From Blastocatellia bacterium (GTDB lineage Bacteria > Acidobacteriota > Blastocatellia > RBC074): 58,331 nt of DNA. The DNA lies in NCBI GenBank assembly GCA_016789725.1, contig JAEUQN010000003.1, positions 59,472 through 117,802 on the forward strand. Direction: 5' to 3'. The position numbers and the translations under genes were made by a program. The notes beneath the pieces are model-generated. The model did no database searches. It saw nothing but the letters and a program-made list of their open reading frames with translations, and was not told the DNA's origin. Shown here piece after piece: positions 6,978 through 15,598 of this stretch (position 1 is the first letter of the stretch; every line of letters starts with the position of its first letter).

Positions 6978-9900
6978 CTAGTTAGAAGCCCAGACATCCA
7001 CCAAATATCGGTTTTGTGCAGTTAAATTATTCATCCACTGTTCGGCTTCTGATGCAGTCAAGCCCGCCTTTTCGCTGACAATGGCAGTGAACGTTCGCCG
7101 CACATCGGGAGCCATGCGGCTGGCATCACCACAAACATAAATGACAGCCCCGTCTTCGATCAATTGCCAGACTTCATCACGGCGCAAATATATTTCATCC
7201 TGCACGTATTTTTTCGGCTGGCCTTCGACCCGCGAAAAGGCAGTGGCGATTTGCGTAATCCCGTCGGCCTCGAACTGTCGCAATTCACTTTCATAGAGGA
7301 AATCCTGTTCAGGATGACGGCAACCAAAAAACAGGAGCGATGCGCCGATGGCTTGCCCTTGTGCTTTCAATGCTGCACGTTCCTGCAAGAAACCACGAAA
7401 CGGCGCGAAGCCTGTGCCGGGGCCGATCATTACAATCGGCGTCGCGGAATCATCAGGCAAACGGAATGTTGATTTTGTATCTTTTACGAAGGCATACAAA
7501 ACTTCACCCGCTTGATGCTCGCGCAAATAATTCGAGCAAACGCCCGCAAATGTTCCTCGTCCCGAACGTGCGGGCGCTTCGACGACGGCAACGGTGATGC
7601 TGCACGCACCTGGTGCAACCAACGGCGATGATGCAATCGAATAATAACGCGGGCGCAGTGGCGGCAGCATTTCCAGATACACTTCAAACGGCAAAGTGCA
7701 GGCCGGATATTCTTCCAACAAATCCAGCACCGATTTGCGCTTCGTCAGCACTTCTTCTTTGTAGCGTTCGTCGTCCTGCGCCAACGCCTGTAATTGAATG
7801 CGATGCGGCGGACATTCGGTATATTCGATCAGCGCGTTGATCTGAGAGCGCGTCGCCACGTCCTGCAATTCGACGTAATCGCTCAGCAATTGCGCGACCG
7901 AAATCGCCCGGTCAGTCGGCAAAAAGCTTTTGCGATTCGTGCTGCGGCGCAGGCGAACATGCGTACCCGGCGCAAAGCCAAAGCGTGCGATCACGCGATT
8001 GACAAGCGTTTCGCCGTTGTGCGGAATCACACCCAGGTGATCGCCCGCGCGATACGTGACGCCTTCCGGCAAAGCCAATTCAAGGTGCCGCGTCGAACGA
8101 TCTGAAGCATGCGCGCCGTCATGGCGATGCAATTCGCGGTTGACCAGCACAGTCATCGGTTGCGCCTCGAACGAATCCACAAACGGGCTGGGTTGCGTGC
8201 CGGGAACAATTTCGAGTTTATAGAGTGGCTTCGATTCATCAACTATCGGCGCAGTAAGCTTGAATTCATTGGCGACAGCAAGGCGTGCGGGTTTGTACCA
8301 TTTCTGAAACTGTCCATCGAAATCTTCGCGCATATCGCCTTCGCCTAAGCCGACAATGCGCGTGGCCCCGCACGCCGCCAGCTTTTCATCAATCAAGCGC
8401 GGAATCGCCTGGAACGTTGCGGCCCAATCCCGATTGCCACAGCCAAACACAGCATATTTCACGCCCTGCAACGATTCTGCATTCAACTCGCTGCGGCGCA
8501 ACCAATCACAAAATTGCACGGCATTGTCCGGTGGCAAACCGTTGTATGAAGCCGTGGCAATCACGACCAAACCTTCTTTCGGCAGGCGTCCGACGTAATC
8601 ATCCAGCGGCGCAACCTTTGCCACAAAGCCATTGTCTTCGCCGTCCTGTGCGATGCGCCGCGCCAACTCTTCCGCCGTTCCCATATTTGAACCATAGAGC
8701 ACGAGTAAGGGAGTTTCGTGTTTGATCCCTTGTCGGTGGTCGGTGGTCGGTGGTCGGTGGCTGGTAATTGCTGGTATTCCGACTTCCGACTTCTGGCTTC
8801 TGTCTTCCGGCCCACGCAATCGAACTCTGATTTTGAAGTTGTCCGGCTTCATCGTCAGGGTTTCTTTGATCTTCAATTCGTAGTTCGTGTGATCTATCAG
8901 CTTGAAGCGTTGCAGCATCATCCCCAGCACCAGCGTCGCTTCATGCATTGCGAATTGGCGACCAATGCACGAACGTTGCCCGTTACCGAAAGGCTTGTAC
9001 GCATTGGCGGGACGCTTCGCCTCGGCTTCAGGAGTAAAGTTGTCAGGATTGAAAACTTCCGCGTCTTCGCCCCACACGCTTTGGTCGCGGTGCAGCATCG
9101 GCAACAGGATTGAAATGTTGTGATGCGGTTTGATTTTATACTTGCCGCCGATGATCGTTTCTTCTTTCGCCGCGATACCATACGCCGGAGCCGTTGGCCA
9201 CAAGCGCAACGTCTCTTTCAAAATTTGCGTGATGTATTGCAGTTGATTGACCTGTGCGTATGTCGGTCGCGCTGATAGATCACCGCCCAACACGCGATCT
9301 ACTTCATCGTACGCCTTCGCCAGTACTTCCGGGTGTTTGAGCAAAGCGTAAATCGCAAATGACAACAGCCCGCTGGTCGTTTCGTGGCCGGCAATCAGGA
9401 ACGTGATGACCTGATAGCGCATGTTCAGATCGTCCAGCTTTTCGCCCGTTTTGCGATCCACGCCAGTCATCATGCAACTCAGCATGTCGGCTTTGCCCGA
9501 AGCATCTTCGCTGCTTGCACGACGATCTTTGATGATGCGATCCACCGTCTCATTCATCGTGCGAATGTCGTCCTGCAACTGGCGATCACGACTCGACCGC
9601 AGCAGGCTCTCGCCCGGCACATCGCGCAGCATATCCATCGTGATGCCGAGCGCGTCCGCCATCGCGCCGACAAACGGATGCTCTTTGTCGTGGTAGAACG
9701 AATTGAAGCGAAAGTCGAAGCCGCTCAAGCCAATCGTGTCCACCGTCAAACTGGTCATGTCGCGCGTGACTTCGATTTCTTCGCCGGGATTCAGCCGCTC
9801 CCACTTCAGCACCAATTGTTCCGCAATGTCGAGCATCATTGGGTGATAGCTGAGCATTGCTTTGTGGCTGAAATTCGGCAGCAAAATGTTGTGCGCCTTG

Positions 9901-10205
9901 GACCAATTTGGCTCGCTTGTTTTCGATGTAAACAAGCCATCGCCGCCGAATCCGCGCACGATTTTCAAAGCGCCGCGCACTGCTTTGTCAAAGCGTTTTT
10001 CATCCGACAGTTCGTCCACCAACTCAAAGCCCGACACGATGATGGCGACGCGCCCGCGAATTTCCAGCCGAAAAATCGGTCCCAATTCGCGTGCGAGTCG
10101 AATCAAGTCTTGCACAGTATTATCGGCACTGAGCGTGAGCAAATGGCCTAACAGAAAGGTTTCCGGCGGTTCGGGAATGCGGGCTAATATGGGTTTCTCG
10201 CTCAT
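6978..10205 (-). CDS. Self-sufficient cytochrome P450 / NADPH-P450 reductase fusion (CYP102-like)
   Basis: A 1075-residue natural fusion like P450-BM3, hydroxylating fatty acids near the omega end with NADPH and O2. The heme domain (about 1-465) has the I-helix 'AGHETT' (272-277), the ExxR motif (Glu331, Arg334) and heme ligand Cys413 in 'PFGNGQRSCIGRQF'. The FMN domain (about 497-640) begins 'LLVLYGSNMGTAEELA'. The FAD/NADPH domain has 'RPRYYSIASSP' and 'GPGTGFAPFRGF' and ends 'YLVDVWASN'. The interdomain linker (about 467-493) is encoded by an inverted pair of 7-bp repeat arrays. It is cytosolic and sits in a minus-strand run with acyl-CoA ligase and acyltransferase genes, which supports a fatty-acid substrate. 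Confidence 0.96.
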   Translation of the reverse strand: MSEKPILARIPEPPETFLLGHLLTLSADNTVQDLIRLARELGPIFRLEIRGRVAIIVSGFELVDELSDEKRFDKAVRGALKIVRGFGGDGLFTSKTSEPNWSKAHNILLPNFSHKAMLSYHPMMLDIAEQLVLKWERLNPGEEIEVTRDMTSLTVDTIGLSGFDFRFNSFYHDKEHPFVGAMADALGITMDMLRDVPGESLLRSSRDRQLQDDIRTMNETVDRIIKDRRASSEDASGKADMLSCMMTGVDRKTGEKLDDLNMRYQVITFLIAGHETTSGLLSFAIYALLKHPEVLAKAYDEVDRVLGGDLSARPTYAQVNQLQYITQILKETLRLWPTAPAYGIAAKEETIIGGKYKIKPHHNISILLPMLHRDQSVWGEDAEVFNPDNFTPEAEAKRPANAYKPFGNGQRSCIGRQFAMHEATLVLGMMLQRFKLIDHTNYELKIKETLTMKPDNFKIRVRLRGPEDRSQKSEVGIPAITSHRPPTTDHRQGIKHETPLLVLYGSNMGTAEELARRIAQDGEDNGFVAKVAPLDDYVGRLPKEGLVVIATASYNGLPPDNAVQFCDWLRRSELNAESLQGVKYAVFGCGNRDWAATFQAIPRLIDEKLAACGATRIVGLGEGDMREDFDGQFQKWYKPARLAVANEFKLTAPIVDESKPLYKLEIVPGTQPSPFVDSFEAQPMTVLVNRELHRHDGAHASDRSTRHLELALPEGVTYRAGDHLGVIPHNGETLVNRVIARFGFAPGTHVRLRRSTNRKSFLPTDRAISVAQLLSDYVELQDVATRSQINALIEYTECPPHRIQLQALAQDDERYKEEVLTKRKSVLDLLEEYPACTLPFEVYLEMLPPLRPRYYSIASSPLVAPGACSITVAVVEAPARSGRGTFAGVCSNYLREHQAGEVLYAFVKDTKSTFRLPDDSATPIVMIGPGTGFAPFRGFLQERAALKAQGQAIGASLLFFGCRHPEQDFLYESELRQFEADGITQIATAFSRVEGQPKKYVQDEIYLRRDEVWQLIEDGAVIYVCGDASRMAPDVRRTFTAIVSEKAGLTASEAEQWMNNLTAQNRYLVDVWASN
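8732..8808. repeat. Heptamer arrays inside the P450-reductase linker codons
   Basis: Four perfect tandem copies of GTCGGTG (8732-8759) and a degenerate fifth are followed by GACTTCC, GACTTCT, GGCTTCT, GTCTTCC (8781-8808). Read in opposite directions the arrays share a CGGNNGN pattern. Together they encode most of the linker between the heme and FMN domains and keep the frame open. Confidence 0.85.
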
Positions 10206-10217
10206 CGTGTTCTCTCA

Positions 10218-10646
10218 TCAATCGCGCGGCGCAAGGATCGCAAAGCTCCATCCGGTCAAACGACTTTGTTGTCGCAGCCAGCGCGCGAGGCAGGTTGTAG
10301 ATTTAGGCTCATCTGCCGACAGTTCATCATCCGGCGTCAATACGAATGCTGTGGCAAGTTGCGGTCGCCCCGCGAACCAGTAGCGCACGTCCGGCTTTGC
10401 CATCAGGTTTTGTAGCCAGCTTGCTTGACGCCGCAACGAGGTCAGCAAAAGCAGATTGCCGATGCGCGTTGCGGTCAGCGGCAGTTTGTACGTGCGGTCA
10501 GAATCTTTGTCCATCACTTCGACCACGACCGCACCCGTCGGCCACAACAGCGGATTGCCGACGCCCATTTCAATCAGCGGCGTCAAGCTTTGTCCCAGCG
10601 TTTTGATAACATCAGATTGCAGGCGTGTAATTTCCCGGACGAGCAT
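10218..10646 (-). CDS. Split-barrel protein, deazaflavin-dependent nitroreductase (DDN)-like
   Basis: A 142-residue protein resembling the F420/FMN split-barrel group: a strand 'KLPLTATRIGNLLLLTSL', then 'ASWLQNLMAKPDVRYWFAG', which parallels 'PxWxxNLxANPxV' of deazaflavin-dependent nitroreductase-like proteins. It probably binds a flavin or deazaflavin cofactor, but cofactor and reaction are not proven. A GAGG site precedes the ATG at 10646. It sits 12 bp upstream of the P450 fusion, so a redox role linked to that enzyme is possible. Confidence 0.6.
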   Translation of the reverse strand: MLVREITRLQSDVIKTLGQSLTPLIEMGVGNPLLWPTGAVVVEVMDKDSDRTYKLPLTATRIGNLLLLTSLRRQASWLQNLMAKPDVRYWFAGRPQLATAFVLTPDDELSADEPKSTTCLARWLRQQSRLTGWSFAILAPRD

Positions 10647-10659
10647 AGACGACCTCGAC

Positions 10660-11421
10660 TCAATGTGACAGCGGTTTGGTTTCAGGTTCGAGCCGTCGCG
10701 TCGGCTCTTCGATTACAGAGGAAGCAACTTCAAGAGGCTCGGCATCACGATGGACAAAGGTCTCGACAGATTCATTTTGCGCAGGCGGCAAGGCCGTCTT
10801 TTCGTTGCCGACAATTGTTCGAGAGGCTTCGCGGGTCGTGGTCTCTGCCGCAAACAGATTGAAGAGACCACGCAACAACCGTTGCAGCAAAGGTTGCCCA
10901 AAAAACAATACTGTCACGAAACTCAGCGTCAGCGCGACGAGTTCTGCTTTACCGTACATTTCTACCGTATCCACTTCAATGCCCAGCGCCGGAACCGCCA
11001 CCACAAAACTGCTCAGCACGCTGAGCATGAACATCAATGTCGCGCCCAAACTCATGTCCTTCTGCCGAGAAGAAAACCGCAGCCCCAAAAACAGCGCGCC
11101 AAACACAACCGCATTGGTCAGGAAATACCAGATGATGGCCGACGGAAGAGCAAACATCGCATCCAATGGGCCCTGACTGTGCGCGCCGCCAAAAAATACG
11201 CCGACGAACAGCGCGAGCAACGTTCCGAGGTACATCAAACCCGCGCCCAGATTCAGGTCTTTGCGGTTCAGTTGCAGCGGATCAGGCGGCTTTGCGTTTG
11301 GGTCTTCGACCGGTTGCCCGTCGTTTTCGACCAGTTGCGTAATCGTAACCAGACGAAAACCACAGCTCCGGCAATAATTGAGTTTTTCAGAAATTGCGGT
11401 TCCACATTTCGGGCAAAACAT
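10660..11421 (-). CDS. Zinc-ribbon membrane protein
   Basis: Residues 1-23 form a short zinc ribbon with two CxxC knuckles ('CPKCG' and 'CRSCG'). Four hydrophobic helices follow (about residues 58-170), and the C-terminal third is a charged, Glu/Thr-rich cytosolic tail. No catalytic motif is seen; the family is common and uncharacterised. AAGGAGG lies 11 bases before the ATG at 11421. The gene ends 13 bp before the split-barrel gene and appears to head the run leading into the P450 fusion. Confidence 0.75.
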   Translation of the reverse strand: MFCPKCGTAISEKLNYCRSCGFRLVTITQLVENDGQPVEDPNAKPPDPLQLNRKDLNLGAGLMYLGTLLALFVGVFFGGAHSQGPLDAMFALPSAIIWYFLTNAVVFGALFLGLRFSSRQKDMSLGATLMFMLSVLSSFVVAVPALGIEVDTVEMYGKAELVALTLSFVTVLFFGQPLLQRLLRGLFNLFAAETTTREASRTIVGNEKTALPPAQNESVETFVHRDAEPLEVASSVIEEPTRRLEPETKPLSH

Positions 11422-11456
11422 ACAGTCGCTGACCTCCTTGTCAACTTACTGCGCAG

Positions 11457-12017
11457 TTACTCCGTCAGCCCCGTCACATCGTACGACATCACGATCAAAT
11501 CGTGCGTGCGTCCGTTGCGATCCATCACATAATCCGTCAACAACGCTTCCGCACGAAAGCCGAGTTTCTCGAACACAGCAATTGCACCGCGTTCGCCAGA
11601 TGCCATTTGCGCCACGATCTTTTGCAAGCCCATTGCTTGCGCCTGCGTAAACACTTCGTTCGCCAGCACTGATCCCAGGCCGATGCCGCGTGCATTCGGA
11701 CTGACGAGCAAGCGCATGTTGCCGAGATGCCGCGCCCAGGTCGTTTCGCTGCGGACGAGCGTCCCCATCCCAAGCAACCGGCCATTTTCTTCCGCGACAA
11801 TCGTCGTCGTGCGGCCTGAACCAATCGAACGCATCCAACCGTCCACAACTTTGGGGTGCGAAATATCAATCGGCAGAAACAGCAAATCTTCTTCGGGTAA
11901 TGATTGCGCGAACGCGAGCACAGCGTCGCGGTCGGTCGGTGCCATCAGCCGCAACGTGATTGAGCGGCCTTTGATTTTCGTTGTCCAGGGATAGGTGCTT
12001 TTTTTCGTGGCGGGCAT
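11457..12017 (-). CDS. GNAT-family N-acetyltransferase
   Basis: A 186-residue acetyltransferase. The acetyl-CoA-binding A motif is visible as 'LLVSPNARGIGLGSVLANEV' (R/Q-x-x-G-x-G/A pattern), followed by 'FEKLGFRAEALLTDYVMDRN', the usual C-terminal strand with the conserved Tyr. It is cytosolic. The acceptor (protein, amine or antibiotic) cannot be inferred. GAGGAG lies six bases before the ATG at 12017. Confidence 0.88.
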   Translation of the reverse strand: MPATKKSTYPWTTKIKGRSITLRLMAPTDRDAVLAFAQSLPEEDLLFLPIDISHPKVVDGWMRSIGSGRTTTIVAEENGRLLGMGTLVRSETTWARHLGNMRLLVSPNARGIGLGSVLANEVFTQAQAMGLQKIVAQMASGERGAIAVFEKLGFRAEALLTDYVMDRNGRTHDLIVMSYDVTGLTE

Positions 12018-12044
12018 TCGATTCTCCTCAGATTAAGGTAGCGC

Positions 12045-12158
12045 AACTGTCAGTTTGCGTGTGTACTTTACTCGCCTCACACAAGAAAACCAAATGCGTC
12101 AGAAGGCATCTGGTTTTCTCTGGAAGTACGAATTTTCAGGCGAAACAAACTGACAGTT
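12045..12158. repeat. Nested inverted-repeat element (REP/MITE-like)
   Basis: Outer arms AACTGTCAGTTTG (12045-12057) and CAAACTGACAGTT (12146-12158) are perfect 13-bp inverted repeats. Inside lies a second stem, AGAAAACCAAATGC (12084-12097) with GCATCTGGTTTTCT (12106-12119), with one mismatched position. The 114-bp unit fills the gap between the phasin-like gene and the GNAT gene. It could also act as an attenuator. Confidence 0.75.
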
Positions 12159-12172
12159 TGTTATACGGTTGC

Positions 12173-12796
12173 TTACTTCGTCGAACGCATAAACGGAAGT
12201 TGCGTCGCCAAATCCAGCCAGCGTTTTTGCACTTCGATGTAGTTCGTCATCGCGGTTTGCGCGAAGTCCGCGAGCGCTGCGGCAGGTGAAGAATCATCAA
12301 TGCCAAGCGTGGTTTTCATCGCTTGCACGGCTTGTGTGTTTTGTGCTTGCGCGAAATCGAGCCATTGCGTTTGCGCTTTGACAAATGTGTCCATTCCCTG
12401 TCCCAAATAATCCGACATCGCCGTCATCACATCACCGGGTTGAAAGCTGACGCCTTCGCGCAGCGCGGCAAACATCTGGCTGCCCTGTTGCGAAGCCATT
12501 TCGGAAAAGCGTTTTTGCGCTTCGACAAATCCGGCGTAGCCCTGTTGTGCCCACGAAGCCAGTTCCGGCGTTGGAGCGGTACGATAAAAATTCGCGCCTT
12601 CTTCAATCGCCTTCAGCATCAACGCATTTTGCTGCGAAGCGATTTCGATCCACGTCTTTTGTGCTTCGACTAAGTGATTGATGACTTGATTCGCCCATTC
12701 GGCGGCATCGTTGGTGTTCTTGGCTTCAGAAGCCTTCGCTTCCGCCGCAGCTTGACCGCTCTTATTGCTATTCGTTGCTTTTGCTTTGCTTGCCAT
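12173..12796 (-). CDS. Phasin-like granule-associated protein
   Basis: A 207-residue, fully helical, amphipathic protein. A short motif, (V/F)xAQ(K/T)xW(I/L)(E/D)xA with small variations, recurs four times (for example '[14 protein letters not shown]' and '[14 protein letters not shown]'), as in phasins that coat polyhydroxyalkanoate granules. The N-terminus is Lys/Ala-rich like PhaF/PhaP tails. GAGGA precedes the ATG at 12796. Neighbouring acyl-CoA ligase, SDR and a PhaR-type regulator support a storage-granule role. No PHA synthase is in the window, so the granule may be PHA or neutral lipid. Confidence 0.75.
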   Translation of the reverse strand: MASKAKATNSNKSGQAAAEAKASEAKNTNDAAEWANQVINHLVEAQKTWIEIASQQNALMLKAIEEGANFYRTAPTPELASWAQQGYAGFVEAQKRFSEMASQQGSQMFAALREGVSFQPGDVMTAMSDYLGQGMDTFVKAQTQWLDFAQAQNTQAVQAMKTTLGIDDSSPAAALADFAQTAMTNYIEVQKRWLDLATQLPFMRSTK

Positions 12797-12812
12797 AATA
12801 AATCCTCTTTGT

Positions 12813-12889
12813 TTGGTGGTTGGTGGTCGGTGGCTGGTGGTCGGCTGTCTACCGCCTACTGTCTACCGTCTACCGTCTACCGTCTACTT
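12813..12889. repeat. Paired heptamer arrays between phasin-like and acyl-CoA ligase genes
   Basis: The left array (12813-12847) is TTGGTGG twice, then TCGGTGG, CTGGTGG, TCGGCTG. The right array (12848-12889) is TCTACCG, CCTACTG, TCTACCG three times, TCTACTT. The reverse complement of the right array (CGGTAGA units) resembles the left CGGTGGC/TGGTGGT units, so the arrays are again an inverted pair. The last heptamer contains the stop codon of the acyl-CoA ligase gene (12884-12886). Confidence 0.85.
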
Positions 12890-14545
12890 TGCCTCTTCCA
12901 TTTCGCGCAATTCTCGTCTGAGCACTTTGCCAACTGCGCTTTTCGGCAAAGCCTCTTTAAATTCGATGATGGTTGGCTGTTTGTACTTCGCCAACTTGTC
13001 CTGACAAAACTCTTTGATTTCCTCGTCGGTCGCGGTTGCACCTTGTTTCAGCACGATGAACGCCTTCACCGCTTCGCCGCGATATTGATCCTGTACCCCG
13101 ATGATCGCGCATTCCTGAATCGCCGGATGCGTGTACAACACCTCTTCGATTTCGGTCGGGTAGACATTGAAGCCGCTGACAATCAGCATGTCCTTCTTAC
13201 GCTGAACGATATAGAAATAGCCGTCTTCATCCATCCGCGCGACATCGCCCGTGTAAAGCCAACCGTCTTTGATCGCATTCGCCGTTTCTTCCGGCTTGTT
13301 CCAATACCCCTTCAAAATCTGAGGCCCGCGAATGCACAACTCGCCTTCCTCGCCGACGGGCAATTCGCGTTCGCCTGTTTCCAAGTCTACGATCTTGCAT
13401 TCGGTGCTGGTCATCGGAAAGCCAATGCTGCCGGGCCTCCGCTGCGCGAGCAACGCTGTCGAAGTTGTAATCGCTGACGTTTCCGTCATCCCGTAACCTT
13501 CCAGCAAAGACGCGCCGCTCATCGCTTCAAACTGTTCGATGACTTCAATCGGCAACGGAGCCGAGCCAGAGTTGAAGCGATGAATTTTATCCAGCCCGCA
13601 ATTGACCGCTTCGGGATTGTTGATGAGCGAAATGAACAACGTCGGGACGCCAGGAAAAAACGTCGGCTGATAATTCTTGATCGCGTCCAACAACAAATGC
13701 GGATCGAACTTTGGCACCGGAATTTGCATCGCGCCCAGCCACACGCCATAGAGACATCCGACCACCATTCCATAGATATGAAAGTACGGAATCACCAATA
13801 AAATCGCGCCTTCGCCCATCTTTGTCTGCGGCCCACCCCACAAAGCACAGATCAATGTCGCTGCATACAAATTGTAATGCGTCAGCATCGCGCCTTTCGG
13901 CACTCCCGTTGTTCCGCCCGTGTAGACCAATGCGGCCACATCTTCTTTCGCATTGATGACAACGTTTGGAACTTTCGCTTTTTCAACGACTGCGATGAGT
14001 TCGGAAAAGCTCAACGTGCCTTCCGGTGCAGCAGGCGCGCTCGTCGGATTCGCCGAATAGGCCAGCACACTGGTCGTAATCACTTTTTCAATGCTTGTGT
14101 GCGCGAGCACGCTCATCACGATTGGTGAAAGCTGATCCAAAACAATAATCGCACGCATCCCGGAATCTTTGGCGACCAGTTCGACCTCGCGCGGCGTGTA
14201 AATCGGATTGATATTGGCGACGATTGCGCCGAGCCGCGTGATGGCAAAAAAGCTGATGATGTACTGTGGGCAATTCGGCAGCATTACTCCCACGCGGTCA
14301 CCTTTACCGATGCCAAGTTGCGATAAGGCCGTAGCCAGTTTGTCGGCTTGTTGCTTCGCTTCTTTGAAAGTCAGCTTTGCGCCTAAAAATGCACTCGCCG
14401 GTTGATCGGGATAATGGACCGAAGCAAGGTTGAGAACTTGATAAATCGGTTGCGTCGGAAAGGGGATTTCTTTCGGAACCCAGTAATCATAGCGTTGTTG
14501 CCAGGGTTTCGAGGCATAAACAGATTGGTTGGTCGCGTTTTCCAT
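12884..14545 (-). CDS. fadD: Long-chain fatty-acid-CoA ligase
   Basis: A 553-residue ANL-superfamily acyl-CoA synthetase that adenylates a fatty acid and transfers it to CoA, feeding acyl-CoA to the acyltransferase or beta-oxidation. Motifs: P-loop '[18 protein letters not shown]', '[10 protein letters not shown]', '[20 protein letters not shown]', and the hinge/A8 '[20 protein letters not shown]', ending with the catalytic-Lys block '[17 protein letters not shown]'. Length matches FadD. It starts 6 bp after the SDR stop, so the two are one transcript. Its stop codon lies inside a 7-bp repeat array, so the 3' end may have been reshaped by the repeat. Confidence 0.92.
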   Translation of the reverse strand: MENATNQSVYASKPWQQRYDYWVPKEIPFPTQPIYQVLNLASVHYPDQPASAFLGAKLTFKEAKQQADKLATALSQLGIGKGDRVGVMLPNCPQYIISFFAITRLGAIVANINPIYTPREVELVAKDSGMRAIIVLDQLSPIVMSVLAHTSIEKVITTSVLAYSANPTSAPAAPEGTLSFSELIAVVEKAKVPNVVINAKEDVAALVYTGGTTGVPKGAMLTHYNLYAATLICALWGGPQTKMGEGAILLVIPYFHIYGMVVGCLYGVWLGAMQIPVPKFDPHLLLDAIKNYQPTFFPGVPTLFISLINNPEAVNCGLDKIHRFNSGSAPLPIEVIEQFEAMSGASLLEGYGMTETSAITTSTALLAQRRPGSIGFPMTSTECKIVDLETGERELPVGEEGELCIRGPQILKGYWNKPEETANAIKDGWLYTGDVARMDEDGYFYIVQRKKDMLIVSGFNVYPTEIEEVLYTHPAIQECAIIGVQDQYRGEAVKAFIVLKQGATATDEEIKEFCQDKLAKYKQPTIIEFKEALPKSAVGKVLRRELREMEEAK

Positions 14546-14551
14546 AATGTT

Positions 14552-15385
14552 CTATTTGTCAGTTGATGGTTTCTGTTTGGCGCGTCGTGCGCCTTCGACA
14601 AATGGTACGCTCCAACCCAATGCTAAATCCACTAATCCGGGGGCAAGTTTATTGAAAAAGTTCAGTGCGATTGCATCGCCCGCCATCACGACTTCAGCTT
14701 GTGGGAAGCGCGCGTTTTGGACAATGATCCGCGCCAGCTCTTGGGCGGGAAACTTTGGCAAACTCGCGCCTAAATCCAAGCCCGTGTCGTTTTTCGCAGT
14801 CTCGAAAATTTCGGTCCGCACCGCGCCGGGATAAATCGTGCTGACGTCAATGTTTTCGGTCATCAACTCCGCGCGCAAGGCTTCAGAAAAGCCCGCCAGC
14901 GCGAATTTACTGGCCGAATACGCTGTTTCATACGGCATCCCACGCTTACCAAAGATCGAAGAGATATTGATAATCAACCCGTTCTTATTCTTTCGCATGT
15001 GCGGTACAACTGCTTTGCAAGCATACACCGCACCCCAGAAGTTCACGTCCATCACCTGTTTGAAATCTTCCAGCGATTGATCCACAAAGCTCGCGGCAAT
15101 GCCAACACCGGCGTTATTAACCAATGTATCAACCTTGCCAAACCGCTCAATTGCCATTGCAATCAAATGCTCGACCTGCGCCTGATCCGCCACATCTGTT
15201 TTCACCGCCAACGCTTCGCCGCCTTTATTTTCAAGCTCTCGGACAAGTTCAATCAATCGTTCTTCCCGACGACCAGCAACAACAACCTTCGCACCCGCAT
15301 CAACAAACGCGACCGCCGTGGCACGTCCGATGCCGCTTGTCGCGCCAGTAATCACAACGGTGGTTCCTTGAATCGTTCGGATCAT
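14552..15385 (-). CDS. Short-chain dehydrogenase/reductase
   Basis: A 277-residue classical SDR that oxidises or reduces hydroxyl/keto groups with NAD(P)(H). The Rossmann motif TGxxxGIG reads 'VVITGATSGIGRATAV', 'NNAGVG' follows, and the catalytic Ser-Tyr-Lys is 'ISSIFGKRG...YSASKFAL'. The 'AGRREE' after beta-2 hints at NADP preference. An upstream TTG exists (15400), but the ATG at 15385 with GAGGG about ten bases before it is preferred. The context suggests an acyl or fatty-alcohol substrate, which is inference. The upstream region holds a palindromic putative operator. Confidence 0.9.
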   Translation of the reverse strand: MIRTIQGTTVVITGATSGIGRATAVAFVDAGAKVVVAGRREERLIELVRELENKGGEALAVKTDVADQAQVEHLIAMAIERFGKVDTLVNNAGVGIAASFVDQSLEDFKQVMDVNFWGAVYACKAVVPHMRKNKNGLIINISSIFGKRGMPYETAYSASKFALAGFSEALRAELMTENIDVSTIYPGAVRTEIFETAKNDTGLDLGASLPKFPAQELARIIVQNARFPQAEVVMAGDAIALNFFNKLAPGLVDLALGWSVPFVEGARRAKQKPSTDK

Positions 15386-15452
15386 GTGCTCAGCCCTCAA
15401 ACACGGTTTCGATGCTTCAAGAAGATACCAGAGATTTTGCTCGTGTCAATAA

Positions 15453-15476
15453 TTTATTTCGCAAATGCGAAATAAA
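15453..15476. promoter_or_regulatory. Palindromic putative operator
   Basis: A 24-bp palindrome, arms TTTATTTCGCA / TGCGAAATAAA (11 bp, perfect) around AA. It lies 68 bp before the SDR start and 123 bp before the PhaR-type gene, between the divergent genes. The central TTTCGCAA-TGC pattern recurs at 15567-15580, so one regulator probably binds both. Confidence 0.65.
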
Positions 15477-15522
15477 TCTCACAAGAACCACTTTACCAAG
15501 ACATTCGGCTGATGACTTTCGG

Positions 15523-15528
15523 TATAAT
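15523..15528 (+). promoter_or_regulatory. Possible -10 element for the PhaR-type gene
   Basis: A perfect TATAAT lies 70 bp before the ATG at 15599. No good -35 element is seen 16-18 bp upstream, so activity is uncertain. Confidence 0.35.
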
Positions 15529-15566
15529 TTTGGACTATTCTGAACTAATTTTGACTATTTTCTTCC

Positions 15567-15580
15567 TTTCGCAAGTGCAA
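15567..15580 (+). promoter_or_regulatory. Second putative operator half-site
   Basis: TTTCGCAAGTGCAA matches 11 of the 12 leading bases of the operator core at 15457-15470 (TTTCGCAAATGCGA). It lies just before the PhaR-type start, downstream of the possible -10 element, where a bound repressor would block transcription. Confidence 0.5.
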
Positions 15581-15598
15581 TATGCTACTTTCCCGGCT

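Noticed and set aside
9384..10151. 255-residue plus-strand ORF
   Set aside because: It runs antisense to the P450 heme domain, which is strongly supported; the product has no recognisable motif and is His/Arg-rich as shadows often are.
10750..11532. 260-residue plus-strand ORF
   Set aside because: Antisense to the zinc-ribbon membrane protein; Gln/Arg-rich with no motif.
12674..13477. 267-residue plus-strand ORF
   Set aside because: It overlaps the acyl-CoA ligase C-terminus, the heptamer arrays and the phasin-like gene on the opposite strand and has low-complexity composition without a domain.
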